From NCBI GenBank assembly GCA_035547155.1, contig DASZVJ010000202.1, positions 1 through 12,996 of the forward strand: a DNA stretch of 12,996 nt, written 5' to 3'. A program made the position numbers and the translations under genes. Position 1 is the first letter of the stretch; the number at the start of each line of letters is the position of its first letter. The stretch is from CAZNMF01 sp035547155. GTDB taxonomy: Bacteria; Acidobacteriota; Vicinamibacteria; Vicinamibacterales; SCN-69-37. The notes beneath the pieces were generated by a model. That model was given only the letters and a program-made list of their open reading frames with translations, had not been told where the DNA came from and did not search any database. Shown in pieces: positions 1 to 6,623 of this stretch.

Positions 1-55
1 TGATCGATCTCGGCGTCGAGCGCCATCGCCCAACAGCCTAGCGCATCGCGCGATC

Positions 56-2647
56 TCAGAAATTGATCGTCATGCCGAAGTCCGCGCGGCGCGGGTTGAT
101 GACGAGCGTCGGCTGGCCGAAATGGCTGTTGAGATTGCCACTGTAGCCGCCGAAGTTCGCGCGATTCGTCAGGTTGCTCGCGTTGAACGTCAGGCTGACG
201 CGATATCGACGTGCGCCGGGCACAGCCGCACCACCTGGGAGACCGGCGCCGCCGCGCGTCACGATCGTGTACGCGACGCGCAGATTCGCCGTCGCCTGGT
301 TCGGCGTGCGTAAGGTGCGCAGCCCGATGCCGTCGGGACGATCGTTCAGGACACCGTCCATGTTGTCGTCGAAGCCTGTGGTCTCGGTGTAGAGCGAGCC
401 CGAGTTGCTCGTGAACGAGAGGTTGACGTTCAAGTTCCGCAGCTGCGTGCTGGTGATCGACGCCGACACGCGATACGGCTGGTCCGCCGGCTGCGGCCCC
501 CATTCCGTCGCGAGCGTGCCCGTCGGCGACGGGACGAACGGGCCGTCGCCGGACTGGTAGGCGTGAATGGTGCTGAACGACGTGTTGAGCGACAGGCGCC
601 GCCAGTTGAACATCGCCGCCGCGCTCGCGGGCGAGGGCGCGAGCATGCTGACGGTCAGATTCAGCGTCACGTCATGCCGGCGGACCTCACCGCCGGTGAG
701 CGCTTCGAGGATGTTCGCGTAGCTCGGGTCCGGCCGCACACCGTCGACCGGCGCGTTGAGATTGGCGCCGCTCCAGAAGTTGAACTGGTGCACGTACGCG
801 TAGAGCGCGTTGACGCGCACGCGCGGCGAGAACGTGTGATCGACGCCCGCGCTGTACCGAAGGTTGCGCTGCAGCGAGTAGTCGCCGAGCACGTACTTGT
901 TGCCCGGCTGCGCGGTGACGGATCCCGGATCCGGATACGTCGGGTTGACGACGAGGATCTGCTGCTGGTGATTGCCGTCGAACCGGATCGTCTGCTCGTA
1001 GACCCGTGACGTCTCCATCGGCCAGTAGAACACGCCGACGCTCCCGCGGAACGAGGTGCGGCCGCTCTTGAAGGGCGACCACGTGACGCCGAATCGCGGC
1101 GCAATGCCGGTCTTGTCGGCGACGTGCGTCTGCACCATGTAGCGCACGCCGGGACTGAGCGTGAGCGCCTTGCTGAGGCGCACGTCGTCCTGCACGTAGA
1201 AGGCGCTCTGCGCGTTGAAGTACTTCACGCGCGGATCGCCGATCGTACGGGTGTAGAGCTGCGGTGTGCCCGCCTGATAGGCCGCTTCGTCGGCGAACGT
1301 GTACGTCCCGAGATAGCCGGAATTCGCGTCGGAGTCGTACCAGCCGCCATCGATCTGCAGCCCCGCGCGCCACGAGTGGATGCCGCGAATGTAGTCGACG
1401 TCCGACGCGATGACGAACGTCCGCGACTTGGTGCCGCCGGCCACCTGCGCGCCGCCCGTCGTGCGCTGGTTCTGAATCACGATCGTCGGCGCCTCGAGCG
1501 CGGACGTCTGCGACTGATCGATCGACGTGAACTGGATGCGCGTGTTCTGAAACGTCCGGCGCCCGATTGGGCCGGCTTCCTGAATGCGCGTCTGATAGCC
1601 GAAGAAGTCGCCGGCGTAGGCGCGCTCCGGGCTGTCGTACGCGCCGACGCCCTGATTGCTCAGCTCCTGTTTCGCGGTGATGTAGCTGACGCGCAAGGTC
1701 TGATCGCGCGTGAGCGCATAGTTCAACAAGCCGTTCGCCTGCCAGACCGAATAGCCCTGCTTCACGGGAATGACGACGGCCGGCTGCGGCGGCTGGTTGA
1801 GAATCGGGCTCGAATACTGCTGCTGGCGGTAGATGGAGACGGAGAAGTCGCTCTTGTTCGGGACGAGTGTGCCGCCGATCGTCCCGTTGATGTTCCGGTT
1901 CAGCTCCGGCTGCTTGATGTCCACGAATGGACGGCTGATGCCCTGGAACAGCGTGCCGCGATAGTTGAGGTTGAGATTGCCGGTGAGCGCGCCGCTGCCT
2001 GGCTGGGTGATGACGTCCACGAAGGTCGATCCAGGATAGGCGGCCTCGGCCGCGAACTGATCGCGCGTGACGTGGACGGACTTGATCTGTGATTTCGGCG
2101 GAAGATCGCCGCCTTCGAAGCTGTCGACGCGAATGACGGCGTCCGGGCCTGCGAGCTCGAGGAGCTGGCGCTGCAGCTCGGCGGGATCATCCGATAGCGT
2201 CTGGATGTCTTCGTCTGTGAGCTTCGTGCCGAACGACGAGGCGTCGCGGCTCGACGCGATCTCCTGACCGCGGCCGACCGTAATGTTTTCGACCACGGTC
2301 TTCAGCGTGAGCATCAGGACGTGGCGGTTGTCGCCGCGGCGCAGCGGCACGTCGCGCAGCAGCGCGGGATCGAACCCCGGCAACGTCGCTTCGATCGAAT
2401 AGCGGCCCGGCGTCAGGCGATCGAACGACACCACGCCGCGATCGTTCGACACGATCGGCGCGAGCGTCGTCTTGCGTGTGGCGTCGTCGAGACCGATGAC
2501 GGTGACGGTCGCGCCGGGAACGGCGGCGCGCGTCGGATCGACGACGGTCACTTGAAGGTGAGCGCTGCCGGCGTCCTGCGCGAACGCCGGGCGCGCCGTG
2601 AGCAGCGAGAGTAACAGGCAGGCGGCGGCACACGTCGTTCGGATCAT
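56..2647 (-). CDS. TonB-dependent receptor, Oar-like, with N-terminal carboxypeptidase-regulatory-like domain
   Basis: An outer-membrane receptor expected to take up a ligand with TonB/ExbBD energy; the ligand cannot be read from sequence. The 863-residue product starts with a Sec signal peptide (about residues 1-24, cut near AFA-QD). A beta-sandwich carboxypeptidase-regulatory-like domain follows (about 30-115, with the typical VPGATVTV and LTPGRYSIEA strands). Next comes a divergent plug region (about 117-225), then a long beta-barrel ending in phenylalanine (MTINF), the usual outer-membrane assembly signal. I chose the ATG at 2647 because a GAGAGG motif lies 7 bases upstream; the TTG three bases earlier would leave only 4. 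Many Acidobacteriota carry large families of such receptors, usually over 1000 residues, so this is a short member. It is transcribed away from the cytochrome gene. The family call is firm and the substrate is unknown. Confidence 0.9.
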   Translation of the reverse strand: MIRTTCAAACLLLSLLTARPAFAQDAGSAHLQVTVVDPTRAAVPGATVTVIGLDDATRKTTLAPIVSNDRGVVSFDRLTPGRYSIEATLPGFDPALLRDVPLRRGDNRHVLMLTLKTVVENITVGRGQEIASSRDASSFGTKLTDEDIQTLSDDPAELQRQLLELAGPDAVIRVDSFEGGDLPPKSQIKSVHVTRDQFAAEAAYPGSTFVDVITQPGSGALTGNLNLNYRGTLFQGISRPFVDIKQPELNRNINGTIGGTLVPNKSDFSVSIYRQQQYSSPILNQPPQPAVVIPVKQGYSVWQANGLLNYALTRDQTLRVSYITAKQELSNQGVGAYDSPERAYAGDFFGYQTRIQEAGPIGRRTFQNTRIQFTSIDQSQTSALEAPTIVIQNQRTTGGAQVAGGTKSRTFVIASDVDYIRGIHSWRAGLQIDGGWYDSDANSGYLGTYTFADEAAYQAGTPQLYTRTIGDPRVKYFNAQSAFYVQDDVRLSKALTLSPGVRYMVQTHVADKTGIAPRFGVTWSPFKSGRTSFRGSVGVFYWPMETSRVYEQTIRFDGNHQQQILVVNPTYPDPGSVTAQPGNKYVLGDYSLQRNLRYSAGVDHTFSPRVRVNALYAYVHQFNFWSGANLNAPVDGVRPDPSYANILEALTGGEVRRHDVTLNLTVSMLAPSPASAAAMFNWRRLSLNTSFSTIHAYQSGDGPFVPSPTGTLATEWGPQPADQPYRVSASITSTQLRNLNVNLSFTSNSGSLYTETTGFDDNMDGVLNDRPDGIGLRTLRTPNQATANLRVAYTIVTRGGAGLPGGAAVPGARRYRVSLTFNASNLTNRANFGGYSGNLNSHFGQPTLVINPRRADFGMTINF

Positions 2648-2772
2648 CAAGAAGCCTCTCGGTCACTACTACGCAACGGACGCGCCGTCGTGGACGGAAC
2701 ACTGCCTTAGACGGGGACGGCGGCAAAACGTTTGGTGCCGCGCACCTCCATCCAGTACGATTTGCGCGAACG
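2648..2772. promoter_or_regulatory. Divergent intergenic region between receptor and cytochrome genes
   Basis: This 125-bp gap must hold the promoters of both divergent genes. It contains the 8-bp palindrome AAACGTTT (2726-2733), nested off-centre in a CGGCA/TGCCG inverted repeat (2721-2725 and 2736-2740). That could be an operator, but the arms are short. I found no convincing -35/-10 pair on either strand. The receptor has a clear Shine-Dalgarno sequence; the cytochrome start does not. Confidence 0.35.
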
Positions 2773-3309
2773 ATGAATCGATCTCGGGACGCTCGGGCCC
2801 TGGCGGCCGCGTTTGGCGTGTTCGTGCTGTGCCTCACCGTGCGCGCCAATGCGGTGCCGAATCAACGGCCGGCGCCGCCTCCGGCACCCGTTCAGCCGAT
2901 CCCTTACAGCCATCGTCTTCACGCAGGCACCCTCGGGTTGGCCTGCACGATGTGTCACGTCAATCCGGGACAGGGCCGGCTCATGACGTACCCGCCGGCC
3001 TCGACGTGCACGTCATGCCATCGAACGAACACGGCAGGCAGCCAATCGTTGCAGCGGCTAATCGCGCTCGCGGCATTGCCGCAGCCGATTCCGTGGGTGC
3101 GCGTCTATCGACTGCCGGACTACGTGTTCTGGTCGCACGCCTCGCATCTTGCCGCGAAGATTGCCTGCGAGGACTGCCACGGCCCCGTCGCCACGCGCGA
3201 AGCGATCGCGCTCGAGACCGACGTGACGACGATGACGGGCTGTCAGCGATGTCACGAGCGGCGGCAAGTGTTGATGGATTGCGGCGATTGTCACGAGCCG
3301 CGACAGTGA
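2773..3309 (+). CDS. Periplasmic pentaheme c-type cytochrome (cytochrome c3/c7-like)
   Basis: A small exported multiheme electron carrier of 178 residues. Residues 1 to about 27 form a Sec signal peptide (hydrophobic run AAAFGVFVLCL, then VRANA). Five heme attachment CXXCH motifs start at residues 58 (CTMCH), 79 (CTSCH), 132 (CEDCH), 157 (CQRCH) and 170 (CGDCH). Histidines in SHRLH (47, 50) and SHASH (122, 125) are placed to be distal ligands, as in bis-His class III cytochromes. The stretch LPDYVFWSH before heme 3 resembles the heme-binding segment of multiheme subunits in ActA-type and molybdopterin-oxidoreductase complexes. No strong ribosome binding site precedes the ATG; the start is supported by the signal peptide. 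A PQQ dehydrogenase gene follows 72 bp later on the same strand, so this may accept its electrons. The heme count is read directly; the partner is inferred. Confidence 0.88.
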   Translation: MNRSRDARALAAAFGVFVLCLTVRANAVPNQRPAPPPAPVQPIPYSHRLHAGTLGLACTMCHVNPGQGRLMTYPPASTCTSCHRTNTAGSQSLQRLIALAALPQPIPWVRVYRLPDYVFWSHASHLAAKIACEDCHGPVATREAIALETDVTTMTGCQRCHERRQVLMDCGDCHEPRQ

Positions 3310-3311
3310 CA

Positions 3312-3378
3312 GGGACGAAGGGACGAAGGGACCAGGGGACCAAGGGACGAAGGGATCAAGGGACGGACGAGGGACAAC
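3312..3378 (+). repeat. Degenerate octamer tandem repeat (GGGACGAA) ending in a ribosome binding site
   Basis: Almost the whole gap between the cytochrome stop and the PQQ dehydrogenase start is a purine-rich 8-bp repeat. Six consecutive units start at 3312, 3320, 3328, 3336, 3344 and 3352 (GGGACGAA twice, GGGACCAG, GGGACCAA, GGGACGAA, GGGATCAA). An 11-base variant (3360-3370) and GGGACAAC (3371-3378) follow. The GAGGG at 3369-3373, where the last units join, is the apparent Shine-Dalgarno sequence, 8 bases before the ATG at 3382. Copy-number changes would alter leader length without touching either reading frame. Confidence 0.85.
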
Positions 3379-3381
3379 GAT

Positions 3382-5352
3382 ATGACTCGTGTGACGACGA
3401 TGGCGACGGTGACGCTTGCGGCGGTGCTGGCCGCGGCGAGTGTGGGGGCGCGTCAAGGTCAGCGTGATCTCGCGAAGGAATGGCCGACGTACGGCCACGA
3501 TGCCGGCGGGATGCGCTTTTCGCCGCTGACGCAGATCACGCCGGCGAACGTCGGACAGCTCGACGTCGCGTGGACGTACCACATGAAGCCGCCAGCGGCG
3601 CCGGGGGCCGCGGTTCCCGCGCGCGGCGGACGCGGCTCGGGATTCGCGTCCAGTGAAGTGACACCGCTCGTCGCCGATGGCCGCATGTACATCGCGACGC
3701 CGTACTCGCGCGTCGTCGCGATCGATCCGACGAACGGACACGAGTTGTGGGCCTACAAGCTGCCGACGGGCAATCCCGCGACGCGCGGCGTCGAGTACTG
3801 GCCCGGCGCTGGCCAGACGCCGGCACAGGTCGTGTTCGGATCGAACGACGGCAAGCTGTACTCGCTGAACGCCGCGACGGGCGCGCCGAACGCGGCGTTT
3901 GGCGCGAACGGCATCGTCGATCTCAACACGCCGGACGTGCTGCAGGGCTTGCCCGGGCGCGACGGTCTGAGCTCGCCGCCCATCGTCTACAAGAACCTCG
4001 TCATCACCGGCGGGATGACGCAGGAGAACCCGCCGCACGGACCGGCCGGCGACGTGCGCGCGTGGGATCTGCGCACGGGAAAGATCGCGTGGACGTTTCA
4101 CTCCGTGCCGCGCGCGGGCGAACCGCATACGGATACATGGTCCGGACAGAGCAACGCGCAGCGCTCCGGCGTGAACGTGTGGGGCTTCCTCGCCGTCGAT
4201 GCCGAGCGCGGCATCGTCTACATGCCGTTCGGCGCGCCGTCGGTCGATCAGTACGGCGGCGATCGCGAAGGCGACAATCTCTTCGGCTCGAGCCTCGTCG
4301 CGGCCGATGCCAACACCGGCAAATATCTGTGGCACTTCCAGGTCGTGCATCACGACATCTGGGACGCCGATCTCACCGGCGCGCCGGCGCTCATCGATGT
4401 GAAGCAGGGCGGCCGCACGATTCCCGCCGTGGCGCTCGTCGGCAAGACGGGATTGCTGTTCCTGCTCGATCGCGTCACGGGCAAGCCCATCTTCGGTGTC
4501 GAGGAACGTCCCGTACCGGCGAGCGAGGTGCCGCTCGAGCGCGCGTCGAAGACGCAGCCATTTCCCGTGAAGCCGGCGCCGCTCGCGCGCATGACGATGA
4601 GCGAGAAAGACATCGCGACGGTGACGCCGGAGATCGAGGCCGCATGCCGGAAGCTGATCGAAGGCGTCCAGCTCGGCGGGCCGTATCTGCCGGTGTCCTT
4701 CAATCGGCTGCGCGTGCAGTTTCCCGGCAATCACGGCGGCGTCAACTGGGGCGGCACGTCGTTCAATCCGCAGCTCGGCTATCTGTTCGTCAACACGAAC
4801 GAGCTTGGCCAGCTCTCCGGTCTGAAGGCGCGCGCCGCCGATGCGACGGGCACGGCGCAGGGCAATGGACAAGGCAATCGCGTCGATCCGGATGGTCCCT
4901 ATGAAGGTGTGCCTGGCGGCGGCCGCTTCAGCATTCGCCAGGGCAGCGATCCGCAGCAGCTTCCGTGTCAGCAGCCGCCGTGGGGACAACTGACCGCCGT
5001 CGACGTCAGCACCGGCGAATTCGTCTGGCGCGTCCCGCTCGGCGTGACCGACAGCCTGCCCGCCGACAAACAGCAGACCGGACGTCCGGGCAACGGCGGC
5101 ACGATCGCCACGGCGAGCGGGCTTGTGTTCGTCGGCGCGACGGATGACCGCCGCTTCCGCGCCTTCGACGCCAGGACCGGCCGCGAATTGTGGACCGTCA
5201 AGCTCGACGCCGCGGCGGAAGCCACGCCGATGACCTACGAAGGTCGGGATGGCCGGCAGTACGTGGTCATCGCCGCGACCGGCGGCGGGTTCTTCAACAA
5301 CCCCGTCGCGAGCGATGGGATCGTGGCGTTCGCCCTGCGCGGAGGGAGGTAG
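3382..5352 (+). CDS. PQQ-dependent (quinoprotein) dehydrogenase, glucose-dehydrogenase-like, soluble periplasmic form
   Basis: A periplasmic quinoprotein that would oxidise a sugar or alcohol and pass electrons to a quinone or cytochrome. The 656-residue product has an export signal (about 1-23), then the opening WPTYGHDAGGMRFSPLTQI typical of the eight-bladed PQQ propeller family. Blade motifs include GRMYIATPYSRVVAIDPTNG and KLYSLNAATG. The segment HHDIWDADL (323-331) and K355 in VGKTGLLFLLDR match the catalytic Asp and PQQ-contacting Lys regions of membrane glucose dehydrogenase (Gcd). Unlike Gcd it lacks the five-helix N-terminal membrane anchor, and unlike quinohemoproteins it has no CXXCH. 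An outside electron acceptor is therefore needed, and the pentaheme cytochrome just upstream is a candidate. The start is supported by GAGGG 8 bases upstream, inside the octamer repeat. The family is firm; glucose as substrate is not proven. Confidence 0.92.
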   Translation: MTRVTTMATVTLAAVLAAASVGARQGQRDLAKEWPTYGHDAGGMRFSPLTQITPANVGQLDVAWTYHMKPPAAPGAAVPARGGRGSGFASSEVTPLVADGRMYIATPYSRVVAIDPTNGHELWAYKLPTGNPATRGVEYWPGAGQTPAQVVFGSNDGKLYSLNAATGAPNAAFGANGIVDLNTPDVLQGLPGRDGLSSPPIVYKNLVITGGMTQENPPHGPAGDVRAWDLRTGKIAWTFHSVPRAGEPHTDTWSGQSNAQRSGVNVWGFLAVDAERGIVYMPFGAPSVDQYGGDREGDNLFGSSLVAADANTGKYLWHFQVVHHDIWDADLTGAPALIDVKQGGRTIPAVALVGKTGLLFLLDRVTGKPIFGVEERPVPASEVPLERASKTQPFPVKPAPLARMTMSEKDIATVTPEIEAACRKLIEGVQLGGPYLPVSFNRLRVQFPGNHGGVNWGGTSFNPQLGYLFVNTNELGQLSGLKARAADATGTAQGNGQGNRVDPDGPYEGVPGGGRFSIRQGSDPQQLPCQQPPWGQLTAVDVSTGEFVWRVPLGVTDSLPADKQQTGRPGNGGTIATASGLVFVGATDDRRFRAFDARTGRELWTVKLDAAAEATPMTYEGRDGRQYVVIAATGGGFFNNPVASDGIVAFALRGGR

Positions 5353-5359
5353 CCCTCCG
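5340..5359 (+). other. Hairpin spanning the stop codon of the PQQ dehydrogenase gene
   Basis: CGGAGGG (5340-5346) and CCCTCCG (5353-5359) form a perfect 7-bp GC-rich stem. The 6-base loop AGGTAG contains the TAG stop codon. Three further pairs (GCG/CGC) are possible outside a one-base bulge. It lacks a T-tract, so it may be part of a compound terminator or protect the mRNA 3' end. Confidence 0.5.
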
Positions 5360-5373
5360 TCGCGAAGAGAGAT

Positions 5374-5401
5374 GTCTTCCGTGGGGAAGACTCTTGCGCT
5401 T
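5374..5401 (+). terminator. Probable terminator hairpin after the PQQ dehydrogenase
   Basis: GTCTTCC (5374-5380), loop GTGG (5381-5384) and GGAAGAC (5385-5391) form a perfect 7-bp stem with a tetraloop. The tail that follows is only moderately T-rich (TCTTGCGCTT). It lies 22 bp after the stop codon and downstream of the hairpin over the stop. Intrinsic terminator function is likely but the tail is weak. Confidence 0.55.
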
Positions 5402-5496
5402 ACAACACTGACGACGTGTCGCTAAGTCATCGCGGCCGAGTGCCTTGCCGGATCGGCAGGTAGTGGTATCGAAGTTGCGCTTCTAGTCGCCAACTT

Positions 5497-5862
5497 ATGG
5501 CGTCTGGAACTGCAATCATCGAACAGCAAGACACAACGCTCTGGCGGTCGCTGCGCCGCTTCTGGTGTCAGCATCGCCACACGGTCATCACACCGAAGAT
5601 CGGGGGCATGCCCGCGCACGTCGTGTGCTCGTCGTGCGGCTGGCGCGAGCCCGTGATGGCGTCCGCACCGCACGCGACGCGGACCTGGGACTCGACGCGC
5701 GACGAGGCGCGGTATGAGCGGGAGAAGCAGCGGCGGATCGCGGCCGAAGCCCAGCGCCAGATCGCCGTCGCGCTGCGCGCGACGCCGAATCCTCGATCGG
5801 CGCGCCCGCGCCGTGGGCGCGACATCAACCTCGTCGATCTCGAGCGACCGCTGGCCGGATGA
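5497..5862 (+). CDS. Hypothetical protein with putative Cys/His zinc-binding motif and a charged helix
   Basis: I do not recognise this 121-residue protein by name. Residues 24-47 carry C24-x-H26-x-H28 and C44-SS-C47-G, spaced like a small zinc ribbon. Compact C-x-H ... C-x2-C-G proteins of this kind are common among uncharacterised acidobacterial genes. Residues about 66-95 are rich in Arg, Glu, Gln and Ala and should form a long charged helix. The C-terminus is basic then hydrophobic (INLVDLERPLAG). There is no signal peptide or membrane segment, so it is probably cytoplasmic. The start is uncertain: the ATG has no clear Shine-Dalgarno sequence and lies in a small inverted repeat (CGCCA 5489-5493, TGGCG 5498-5502). 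The preceding hairpins suggest its own transcription unit. It may bind nucleic acid, but that is a guess. Confidence 0.6.
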   Translation: MASGTAIIEQQDTTLWRSLRRFWCQHRHTVITPKIGGMPAHVVCSSCGWREPVMASAPHATRTWDSTRDEARYEREKQRRIAAEAQRQIAVALRATPNPRSARPRRGRDINLVDLERPLAG

Positions 5863-5936
5863 GCCAGTGCTCGTGCCGGCGCCGCCGGTCCTGATACCAG
5901 GGATGGATCGGGACCGGCGGGTCTGCCGGCGTCATA

Positions 5937-6227
5937 ATGTGGCCCGTGAAGACCACGGTCATCCTCATGCTGCTCGGGGCACTCATCGGCATCGTCCTCG
6001 CGTCGTACATCGTGCCGCCCGCGCTGTCGTGGTACACGGCGCCAGGCGGCCTTCCGCAAGGCACGCAGATTCAAGCGCTCGTGCAGATTCCTGACGTCAT
6101 CAAGTACGCGACCGGCCGGCTGATTCGCGGTCAGCTGATCGGCGCGGGCATCGGTGCGGTCGCCGGGCTCGCGCTCGGCATCACGATCGCGGTCAAGCGC
6201 CGCGGGCCCGCATCCGCGCGCGTCTAG
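5937..6227 (+). CDS. Small hypothetical membrane protein with two predicted helices
   Basis: An unrecognised protein of 96 residues. A hydrophobic segment near the N-terminus (about 6-26, TTVILMLLGALIGIVLASYIV) and a glycine-rich one near the C-terminus (about 66-86, IGAGIGAVAGLALGITIAV) look like membrane helices. The second has the small-residue spacing of glycine-zipper segments. A polar loop of about 40 residues lies between them, and a basic tail (VKRRGPASARV) probably faces the cytoplasm. No convincing ribosome binding site precedes the ATG at 5937. GTG at 5946 (start MKTTVILML) is a reasonable alternative. The sequence CATAAT overlaps the ATG, so a promoter lying here or a near-leaderless transcript is possible. 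Its neighbours give no functional clue. Confidence 0.55.
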   Translation: MWPVKTTVILMLLGALIGIVLASYIVPPALSWYTAPGGLPQGTQIQALVQIPDVIKYATGRLIRGQLIGAGIGAVAGLALGITIAVKRRGPASARV

Positions 6228-6623
6228 CGCGCGGCGCGTGGCACCCCTCGACAGCCTTGTGCCGCGCACCGCAATCTCGAACATTTCTGTCCCTTGACGG
6301 CCCGGTGCCCGATCGGCGTCCGGTCGATCGGCGACTCGCGCGTCACGTCTTCCCGCGATCGCGCCACCGCGCCGGCGACCTGCGATGGGCACCATATTCG
6401 ACATCGCTGTGGAAGGCGATAGGCCGATAGACATTTCTGTCTGAGCCGTCGATCGCGACGATCTGCAGTTTTCCCAAGAAAATCCCGCGATCGGCCCGGC
6501 GCGCGCCATGGAGCGTCGCTTGCAGCCATGGTGAAACGTCCGCGTGCAATGCGCGGGCTCGGCACCATGACTCGCATTCATCCACACGGCGCCTCGCGCG
6601 CCGCTTCTTCGAAGGGACACCTC
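6228..6623 (+). promoter_or_regulatory. 396-bp gene-free leader and likely control region of the porin-urt unit
   Basis: I see no credible coding sequence on either strand. Contents in order are a 9-bp stem-loop (6236-6267), the 11-mer ACATTTCTGTC at 6281-6291, and an exact second copy at 6431-6441. The second copy sits in the inverted repeat AGACA-TTTC-TGTCT (6429-6442). It is followed by GATCG-CGA-CGATC (6451-6463) and TTTTC-CCAA-GAAAA (6469-6482). The part from about 6390 to 6485 is less GC-rich than its surroundings. I looked for a sigma-54 (-24/-12) site, since urea uptake is often NtrC-controlled, and found none with correct spacing. No clear sigma-70 pair stands out either. Confidence 0.4.
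6236..6267 (+). terminator. Possible terminator-like stem-loop after the small membrane protein gene
   Basis: GCGTGGCAC (6236-6244) can pair with GTGCCGCGC (6259-6267) over 9 bp with one G-U wobble, closing a 14-base loop. It begins 8 bp after the stop codon. No T-tract follows, so an intrinsic terminator is only possible; another role for the structure is equally open. Confidence 0.35.

Noticed and set aside
1..26. Possible start of another minus-strand gene (ATG at 26-24, reading MALDAEID)
   Set aside because: Only eight codons are in the window. The frame is open and begins 29 bp after the receptor stop, so it could be real, but nothing here proves it.
1124..2092. 322-codon plus-strand open frame opposite the TonB-dependent receptor
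   Set aside because: Shadow of the receptor gene; the composition is typical of antisense high-GC frames and no motif is visible.
3058..4989. Very long open frame (643 codons) on the minus strand opposite the cytochrome and PQQ dehydrogenase
   Set aside because: The translation is dominated by Arg, Ala, His and Asp with no domain pattern, and it runs antisense to two clearly recognisable genes. This is a high-GC shadow frame.
6560..6580. Sigma-54-like sequence CGGCACCATGACTCGCA before the porin
   Set aside because: The GG to GC spacing is off by one base and the -12 element does not match, so it does not meet the -24/-12 pattern.
5568..6620. 350-codon minus-strand open frame covering the two small genes and the gene-free region
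   Set aside because: No recognisable domain, no consistent ribosome binding site and shadow-like composition. The small plus-strand genes have sensible hydrophobic or Cys/His patterns. I cannot fully exclude a degraded gene remnant in 6280-6580.
6228..6623. Guanidine (ykkC-type) riboswitch upstream of the urt unit
   Set aside because: This class can precede urea-carboxylase-linked transporters, but I could not find its conserved ACGA/GGGA core elements in order.
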